A DNA stretch of 36,775 nt from the NCBI RefSeq assembly GCF_016862315.1, contig NZ_BOMS01000077.1, positions 1-36,775 of the forward strand, read 5' to 3'. Shown here piece by piece: positions 32,358-36,775 of the stretch. Position 1 is the stretch's first letter, and each line of letters opens with the position of its first letter. The notes below the pieces were generated by a model, which was given only the letters and a program-made list of their open reading frames with translations, did no database searches and had not been told where the DNA came from. The stretch comes from Actinoplanes palleronii (GTDB lineage Bacteria > Actinomycetota > Actinomycetes > Mycobacteriales > Micromonosporaceae). Position numbers and translations under genes: made by a program.

Positions 32358-34553
32358 TCAGTTGAAACCGACCAGGTACGACGGCACGGTCGCCGTCCCC
32401 TGAGCCGCCGCGCCGGTGTTGTTGACGATGTGGTCGATCACGCCGTTGCCACCGAGTGACACGGTCAGCAGGTTGTGCAGCTTGACCCCGGAGTTCACCG
32501 GCACCTCGAAGCCGCGGTCCGAGTGGATGCTCGGGTTCACGTTGAAGTAGCAGTAGCTGCCCAGCGCCCACGCCTCGTGGTTGGTCACCGAGTCGGCCAC
32601 CTTGTACGCCGCGTAGCCGTTGGCACCGCTGCGCCAGGCCGCCTGCGTCGGCGGGTCGTACGGCTGTTCGTTCTGCAGGAAGTACGTGCGGCCGCCGTTG
32701 CCGTTCCAGATCACTTCGTACTTCTGGTAGTGCTCGACGAACAGCCCGTACGCCGTAACGTTCTGACCGTTGACGATCAGTCCACTGTCGGCCGTGTTGA
32801 TCGTCCAGCCGTACGTGCCGGCGTTGCCGTGGTCGGCCCGCCACGCCCAGATGTGGTCGATGATCGTGTTGTTGCTGTTCACCAGCAGGCTGTTGGTGGC
32901 CTTGCCGGCGATCGAGCCGCCGATCCGGAAGAACACGTCCTGGACCGTGGTCGGGTTCGCGGCGTGGTTGGCCGACGAGCCGTTCGGGCCGATGACCAGC
33001 AGGTTCGCCGAGTTGGTGGTGCCCGCGTCGAAGAGCAGGCCGGCGATCTTCACACCGTCCACGTCAGCCACCTGGATCGGGGTGACGCCGTTGTCCGGGA
33101 TGATGGTCGCGTAGCCGAGGCCCATCACCACGGTGTTCGCCCGGGTCACGTTGATCGTCTGGTTCACGTGGTAGACGCCCGGCTGGAAGATCAGGTTCAG
33201 GCCCTGCGCGAGCGCCTGGTTGATCGTCGCGGCGCTGTCGCCCGGCTTCGCCACGTAGAACTGGCTCAGCGGGATGCTGGTGCCCGGCGTGTTGCCGTTC
33301 GCCCAGCTCACACCGGACGAGTTGGTCTGCAGGCTCGGCACGAAGACCGCGTAGTCGCCACCGGCGAGGTAGAGGTACGGCTTCTCCCGGATCACCGGGG
33401 TCTGCGCGATCGTGGTGTACGGCGGGTTGGGGAACGCACCCGACGGGGCACCCGTCACACCGACGAACGCCTGGTTCCACACCGCGTTGGTGTTCGAGCC
33501 GATCTGGCTGTTCCGGGTGAACCACTGCTGCTGCGAGTACTGCCCCTCGGAGCCGCTGATCCGCGAGTCGGCGATGTAGCCGCCGGACGCCCAGCCGTAT
33601 CCGTTCGGCGCCAGGTTCAGGTCACCGTGGATGTCCATCCGGCGGAACGGCGCGGCCTGCGAGACGGCCCACCGGTTGGCGCCGCTGACCGGGTAGAGCG
33701 AGATGTTCTCCACCGAGCGCCAGAAGTTCTGGGTCGCGTTGCCCTGGAACCAGCCGGCGTCGACGGTGATGTCCCCGTTGATCCGCACGTCTTGCGGGTT
33801 CTGGCCGAGACCGATCACCGAGGTGTTGAAGCCGACCTGGATGTTAAGGCCGTTGTAGGTGCCCGGCTTGAACGCCAGCAGGTTGCGCTGGGTGCCGAAC
33901 TGGTTCGTCTCCTGCTGGCTGAAGATCGCATCGGCCTGCGCCTGGATCGTCGCGCTCGCCATGCTCGGATCGAAGACGGTCACCTGGGCGCCGAGGCTGC
34001 CACCGCCGGGCACGGTCGGGCCGGACGTGGTCGGGGTCGGTGTCGGCGAGGTGGGGTTGGTGGTGCCCCCGCCGTAGACCTTGAACTCCCACAGCGAGTA
34101 GCCGTAGCCGGTGGTCCGCTGGGTGCCGTACATCCGGACGTACCGGCCGGTCCCGTTGACGGTCAGGCTCTGGTTGCCGCCGGTCGCCGTGGTGGTCGAG
34201 TAGATCGACGTCCAGCTGGAGGCGTTGTCCGAGACCTGGATCTGGAACGCCTTCGCCGCGGCGGTCTCCCAGTTCAGCTCGACCCGGGTGATGGCGTTCG
34301 AGCTGCCCAGGTCGACCTGCAGCCACTGCGGGTCGGTGAAGGCGGAGGCCCAGCGGGTGCCGGCGTTGCCGTCGACAGCCTCACTCGCCAGGTAGGCGCC
34401 GGCCGCCTCGGTGGAGGAAGCGGTCGCGGGCTTGCCCTGCGACAACAGTGTCTCGGCGGCGACAGCGCCGGTAGTGGTGATCGCGGCATATCCAGCGACG
34501 ACGACGGCGACCGTGCCGCCGATGACGCCACTCCGCCAGCGGGAGCGTCTCAT
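32358..34553 (-). CDS. Secreted discoidin (F5/8 type C) plus twin beta-helix protein
   Basis: 731-aa exported protein. Signal peptide about 1-33 (ending AVAA-ET); F5/8 type C (CBM32-like) domain about 34-165 with SQGKPATASSTEAAGAYLAS, DGNAGTRWAS and WEFKVYGGG; a Thr/Pro/Ser linker about 166-190; then a long beta-helix region to the end. The helix part has FKPGTYNGLNIQVGFNTSVIGLG and later FQPGVYHVNQTINVTRANTVV, two related pectin-lyase-like repeats, suggesting paired helices as in GH55 beta-1,3-glucanases. Catalytic residues cannot be assigned with confidence. Homologues are sometimes labelled adenylyl cyclase; I see no cyclase domain. RBS AGGAGA is 7 nt from the ATG. A LacI-type operator candidate lies 43 bp upstream. 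Confidence 0.83.
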   Translation of the reverse strand: MRRSRWRSGVIGGTVAVVVAGYAAITTTGAVAAETLLSQGKPATASSTEAAGAYLASEAVDGNAGTRWASAFTDPQWLQVDLGSSNAITRVELNWETAAAKAFQIQVSDNASSWTSIYSTTTATGGNQSLTVNGTGRYVRMYGTQRTTGYGYSLWEFKVYGGGTTNPTSPTPTPTTSGPTVPGGGSLGAQVTVFDPSMASATIQAQADAIFSQQETNQFGTQRNLLAFKPGTYNGLNIQVGFNTSVIGLGQNPQDVRINGDITVDAGWFQGNATQNFWRSVENISLYPVSGANRWAVSQAAPFRRMDIHGDLNLAPNGYGWASGGYIADSRISGSEGQYSQQQWFTRNSQIGSNTNAVWNQAFVGVTGAPSGAFPNPPYTTIAQTPVIREKPYLYLAGGDYAVFVPSLQTNSSGVSWANGNTPGTSIPLSQFYVAKPGDSAATINQALAQGLNLIFQPGVYHVNQTINVTRANTVVMGLGYATIIPDNGVTPIQVADVDGVKIAGLLFDAGTTNSANLLVIGPNGSSANHAANPTTVQDVFFRIGGSIAGKATNSLLVNSNNTIIDHIWAWRADHGNAGTYGWTINTADSGLIVNGQNVTAYGLFVEHYQKYEVIWNGNGGRTYFLQNEQPYDPPTQAAWRSGANGYAAYKVADSVTNHEAWALGSYCYFNVNPSIHSDRGFEVPVNSGVKLHNLLTVSLGGNGVIDHIVNNTGAAAQGTATVPSYLVGFN

Positions 34554-34595
34554 GGGGTTCTCCTAGTTGGACGGGGAGGGGACTAGGTGGGTTGT

Positions 34596-34612
34596 TGGGA
34601 GAGCGCTCACCC
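34596..34612. promoter_or_regulatory. LacI-type operator candidate (GAGCGCTC core)
   Basis: TGGGAGAGCGCTCACCC contains the 8-bp palindrome GAGCGCTC (34601-34608). It resembles the CebR-type operator of actinobacteria (TGGGAGCGCTCCCA), but with A inserted and a degenerate right half. It is 43-58 bp upstream of the discoidin gene start, downstream of the likely promoter, where a repressor would block transcription. Confidence 0.5.
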
Positions 34613-34665
34613 GACGGCCATGACGCTAAAAGTCGTTACCGATCGATGTCCAGGATGTTGCGAGG

Positions 34666-34683
34666 TTCCGGAACCGGTACCGC
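34666..34683. repeat. 18-bp palindromic repeat, copy 1
   Basis: TTCCGGAACCGGTACCGC. With the preceding GG it holds the 12-bp palindrome GGTTCCGGAACC (34664-34675). It lies about 110-130 bp upstream of the discoidin gene. A 17/18 copy is found 124 bp away. Confidence 0.6.
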
Positions 34684-34789
34684 CGTACCCCGAAATCGGA
34701 CCCCGCACCGCGCCGGCCGCAACGTTTCCGCAGGTCAGATCGTCGGGCCTGCGGCCCGCGACGAAGATAGACGACCGTGATAACAGCTC

Positions 34790-34807
34790 TTCCGGAACCG
34801 GTTCCGC
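34790..34807. repeat. 18-bp palindromic repeat, copy 2
   Basis: TTCCGGAACCGGTTCCGC, differing from copy 1 at one base. It includes the perfect 12-bp palindrome GGAACCGGTTCC (34794-34805). The same orientation as copy 1. Confidence 0.6.
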
Positions 34808-34967
34808 TAACTCTCGCCACAACACCCATATCGTACGAATGTGGAGCTTCACCCCAGGCGGTCACCCGCGCACCCGTCGACGGGCCGTGAGTTCCATCAT
34901 GGTCCCGTTGATCGGCCCACCGTCTCGGTGCCCGGCCTCGCCGTCGCAACCATCCCGCCCGGCCGCC

Positions 34968-35033
34968 GTCGCCCGTCGCCCGTCGCCCGTCGCCCGTCGC
35001 CCGTCGCCGTCGCCCGTCGCCGTCGCTGTCGCT
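34968..35033. repeat. GTCGCCC tandem repeat
   Basis: Five perfect head-to-tail copies of GTCGCCC (34968-35002) followed by decayed units of 6 or 7 bp (GTCGCC, GTCGCCC, GTCGCC, GTCGCT, GTCGCT) to 35033. A simple-sequence array likely to vary in copy number between strains. Confidence 0.85.
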
Positions 35034-35067
35034 GGCGCCGTCTGCGCCGGGCTGCTGCGGTTTCTAG

Positions 35068-35129
35068 CGGAAAGCACGAACCCGCCCGGACCGACTGAAC
35101 GGTCCGGGCGGGTTCGGTGTGCGTTTCCG
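35068..35129 (-). terminator. Terminator of glyA
   Basis: A perfect 17-bp G+C-rich stem pairs 35077-35093 with 35100-35116 around a 6-nt loop. Outer pairing CGGAAA/TTTCCG (35068-35073 with 35124-35129) extends the structure with bulges. It begins 1 bp after the glyA stop codon. The T-tract on the minus strand is weak (TGCTTTCC). Confidence 0.75.
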
Positions 35130-35130
35130 G

Positions 35131-36555
35131 TCAGCCCAGGCTGACGGTCGGGTAGAGCGGGAACGGGGCGAGCAGCTCGGACGCCTGCTTCGACACCCGC
35201 TCGGACAGGGCCGGGTCCAGAGTGAACTTGGCCTTCGACGTGGCGTCCGGGGTGGTGCCGACGAGCACGGTGTGGATCAGCTCGGCGATCTGGTCCATCT
35301 CGGCGACACCGAGACCCCGGCTGGTCAGCGCCGGGGTGCCGATCCGGATCCCGGAGGTGTACCAGGCGCCGTTCGGGTCGGACGGGATCGCGTTGCGGTT
35401 CGTGACGATGCCGCTGTCCAGCAGGGCCTGCTCGGCCTGCCGGCCGGTCAGCCCGAACGGGTGCACGTCGAGCAGCACCAGGTGGTTGTCGGTGCCACCG
35501 GAGACCAGCTGCACGCCGCGCTTCGCCAGACCCTCGGCAAGAGCCTGGCTGTTGGTGACGATCTGCTGCGCGTACGTGGCGAACTCCGGCCGGCGGGCCT
35601 CCGCGAACGCGATCGCCTTCGCCGCCATCACGTGCGGCAGCGGGCCACCGAGCACCATCGGGCAGCCGCGGTCGACCTGCGACGACAGCTCCGGCTGGCA
35701 GAACACCGCGCCACCGCGCGGGCCACGCAGGCTCTTGTGGGTGGTGGTGGTGACGATGTGCGCGTGCGGGATCGGGTTGTAGTCCCCGGTGAACACGCCA
35801 CCCGCGACCAGACCGGCGAAGTGCGCCATGTCGACCATGAAGGTCGCACCGACCTCGTCGGCGATCTCCCGCATCGTCGCGAAGTTCACCTTGCGGGGGT
35901 AGGCCGAGTAGCCACCGACGATGACGGCCGGCTTGAACTCCTTGGCCGACTCCAGCAGCGCCTTGTAGTCGATCTGCCCGGTCTCCGGGTCCACGCCGTA
36001 GCTGCGCTGGTCGAACATCTTCCCGGAGATGTTCGGCCGGAACCCGTGAGTCAGGTGACCGCCGGCGTCCAGGGACATGCCCAGCAGCCGCTGGTTGCCG
36101 AACGCCTGCCGCAGCTCGGCCCACTCGGCGTCGGTCAGGTCGTTGATCTGCCGCTTCTCGAACTTCTTGAGATACGGCACCTCCACCCGATCGGCCAGGA
36201 TCGCCCAGTACGCCACCAGGTTCGCGTCGATCCCGGAGTGCGGCTGCACATACGCATACGGCGCGTCGAACAGCGCCTTCGCATGCTCCACCGCAACCGA
36301 CTCCACGGTGTCCACGTTCTGGCACCCGGCGTAGAACCGCCGCCCGATGGTCCCTTCGGCGTACTTGTCCGACAGCCAGTTCCCCATCGCCAGCAAAACC
36401 GCCGGCGACGCGTAGTTCTCACTGGCGATCAGCTTCAGCGACTCGCGCTGGTCACCGAGTTCCTTCGCGATCGCATCCGCGATACGCGGCTCAACGGACC
36501 GAACCACCTCGAGGGCAGAACGGAAAGCCACAGATTCAGCACTGAGTTCAGACAC
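35131..36555 (-). CDS. glyA: Serine hydroxymethyltransferase, long form
   Basis: 474-aa PLP enzyme that interconverts serine and glycine with tetrahydrofolate, supplying 5,10-methylene-THF. Landmarks: LIASENYASPAVLLAMG, YAEGTIGRRFYAGCQNVD, AHFAGLVAGG (PLP-binding aspartate in VDMAHF) and the PLP lysine in TTTTHKSLRGPRGG. It is about 50 residues longer than the usual about 420. The extra length is mainly an insertion near residues 118-155 (PYLKKFEKRQINDLTDAEW and following) just before LDAGGHLTHG. It starts at GTG (36553-36555) with GGGAGG 5-6 nt upstream. Expression is predicted to be governed by a ZTP riboswitch. Confidence 0.96.
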   Translation of the reverse strand: MSELSAESVAFRSALEVVRSVEPRIADAIAKELGDQRESLKLIASENYASPAVLLAMGNWLSDKYAEGTIGRRFYAGCQNVDTVESVAVEHAKALFDAPYAYVQPHSGIDANLVAYWAILADRVEVPYLKKFEKRQINDLTDAEWAELRQAFGNQRLLGMSLDAGGHLTHGFRPNISGKMFDQRSYGVDPETGQIDYKALLESAKEFKPAVIVGGYSAYPRKVNFATMREIADEVGATFMVDMAHFAGLVAGGVFTGDYNPIPHAHIVTTTTHKSLRGPRGGAVFCQPELSSQVDRGCPMVLGGPLPHVMAAKAIAFAEARRPEFATYAQQIVTNSQALAEGLAKRGVQLVSGGTDNHLVLLDVHPFGLTGRQAEQALLDSGIVTNRNAIPSDPNGAWYTSGIRIGTPALTSRGLGVAEMDQIAELIHTVLVGTTPDATSKAKFTLDPALSERVSKQASELLAPFPLYPTVSLG

Positions 36556-36581
36556 AGGACCTCCCTATCACAAAGTGAGAA

Positions 36582-36665
36582 GGCCCAGGCGCACGGCAAG
36601 TCGTCATCTCGACGAGGCCGCTCCCCGATGGTCAACCATCCGAACGCGCCAGTCACGGCCCACCC
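36582..36665 (-). promoter_or_regulatory. ZTP (pfl) riboswitch controlling glyA
   Basis: On the minus strand the leader has the hallmarks of the pfl/ZTP aptamer: GGGCCGTGACTGGCG at the 5' side, a small hairpin GGTTGACC, the strand CGGGGAGCGGCC that closes P1 (GGCCG with CGGCC), and the second subdomain GCGCCTGGGCC at the 3' end, whose CCTGGGC forms the pseudoknot side. ZTP/ZMP rises when 10-formyl-THF is short, and these riboswitches typically raise expression of folate-cycle genes such as glyA. After the aptamer come about 13 nt and then the GGGAGG ribosome-binding site, so the output mechanism may be translational. Confidence 0.88.
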
Positions 36666-36667
36666 GA

Positions 36668-36673
36668 AGCATA
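36668..36673 (-). promoter_or_regulatory. Candidate -10 for the glyA leader
   Basis: Minus-strand TATGCT lies 7 nt ahead of the expected transcript start, just before the ZTP aptamer. A weak GTCGAC at -35 is 16 bp further upstream. The remaining bases to the window edge show no gene. Confidence 0.4.
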
Positions 36674-36775
36674 CCGCCCAGCTGCCGGGGTCGACGCCCC
36701 AACGCCCTCCCGGTCCGGCATGCAGCCGATCCCGCTCTCCTGGGGTGGTCGGGGGTCGGGCTGGTTCGTTGGCCT

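Larger units (their letters stand above)
34554..35130. other. 577-bp intergenic region between the discoidin gene and glyA
   Basis: No convincing gene. A 185-codon plus-strand frame (34587-35144) is low-complexity, has no ribosome-binding site and crosses the 7-bp tandem repeat and the glyA terminator, so I do not call it. The region holds a candidate promoter for the discoidin gene on the minus strand (TGGACA and TAGCGT, about 18 bp apart, around 34628-34658), a GAGCGCTC operator-like site, two 18-bp palindromic repeats, a GTCGCCC tandem repeat and the glyA terminator. Confidence 0.6.

Noticed and set aside
32358..34553. Adenylyl cyclase label for the discoidin protein
   Set aside because: No cyclase catalytic motif is seen; the sequence is signal peptide, discoidin domain, linker and beta-helix.
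34968..35033. CRISPR array
   Set aside because: Units are 7 bp with no spacers, and no cas genes are present; it is a simple tandem repeat.
34587..35144. 185-codon plus-strand frame in the glyA/discoidin intergenic region
   Set aside because: Its product is dominated by the translated heptamer repeat, it has no ribosome-binding site, and it runs through the glyA terminator.

Overview
This is a high-GC window (roughly 70% G+C) with strong third-position GC bias, many 4-bp ATGA/GTGA gene overlaps, leaderless-looking promoters, Tat/Sec-secreted carbohydrate-active enzymes, and ahcY and glyA under riboswitch control. It reads as chromosome of a filamentous actinobacterium, most likely Micromonosporaceae (Actinoplanes-like). 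That placement is inferred from gene content and style, not from a marker gene. I see no rRNA, tRNA, CRISPR array, transposase or phage gene.

Layout. 1-2.2 kb: a Tat-exported intradiol dioxygenase and a divergent secreted Ig-like protein. 2.2-6.4 kb: a molybdate locus, with a regulator-modA-modB-modC operon in which every junction is a 4-bp overlap, and a divergent moeA-like gene. 6.5-14 kb: carbohydrate genes, namely a PL4 rhamnogalacturonan lyase, a Gfo/Idh/MocA oxidoreductase, a sugar-porter-like MFS transporter, an NAD-dependent epimerase and a GH87-type alpha-1,3-glucanase. 14-18 kb: a chemoreceptor, a YCII protein, a LacI regulator and a divergent beta-propeller protein. 18-22 kb: an SAH riboswitch with ahcY, a secreted DUF4142 protein and a Na+/H+ antiporter, the last two each preceded by a large hairpin. 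22-25.1 kb: a TetR-controlled ABC exporter operon. 25.1-28 kb: an orphan solute-binding lipoprotein translationally coupled to a membrane GGDEF-EAL protein. 28.1-29.25 kb: a secreted beta-propeller. 29.3-32.2 kb: a ribose/fructose-type ABC importer operon (binding protein, permease, an untracked 30-codon mini-ORF, ATPase). 32.4-34.6 kb: a discoidin plus beta-helix secreted protein. 34.6-35.1 kb: a 577-bp intergenic region with operator-like palindromes and a 7-bp tandem repeat. 35.1-36.7 kb: a ZTP riboswitch with glyA.

How it fits together. The molybdate genes form one uptake, cofactor-insertion and sensing module. The secreted lyase and glucanases with the MFS and CUT2-type importers suggest plant or fungal cell-wall scavenging. 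ahcY and glyA belong to the methyl and one-carbon cycles and each carries its own metabolite-sensing leader. The least ordinary items are the binding-protein/GGDEF-EAL pair, the mini-ORF joined at both ends by ATGA overlaps, a cluster of consensus DnaA boxes between two convergent gene ends, a hairpin that contains the stop codons of two convergent genes, and a pair of 18-bp repeats in the glyA/discoidin intergenic region.
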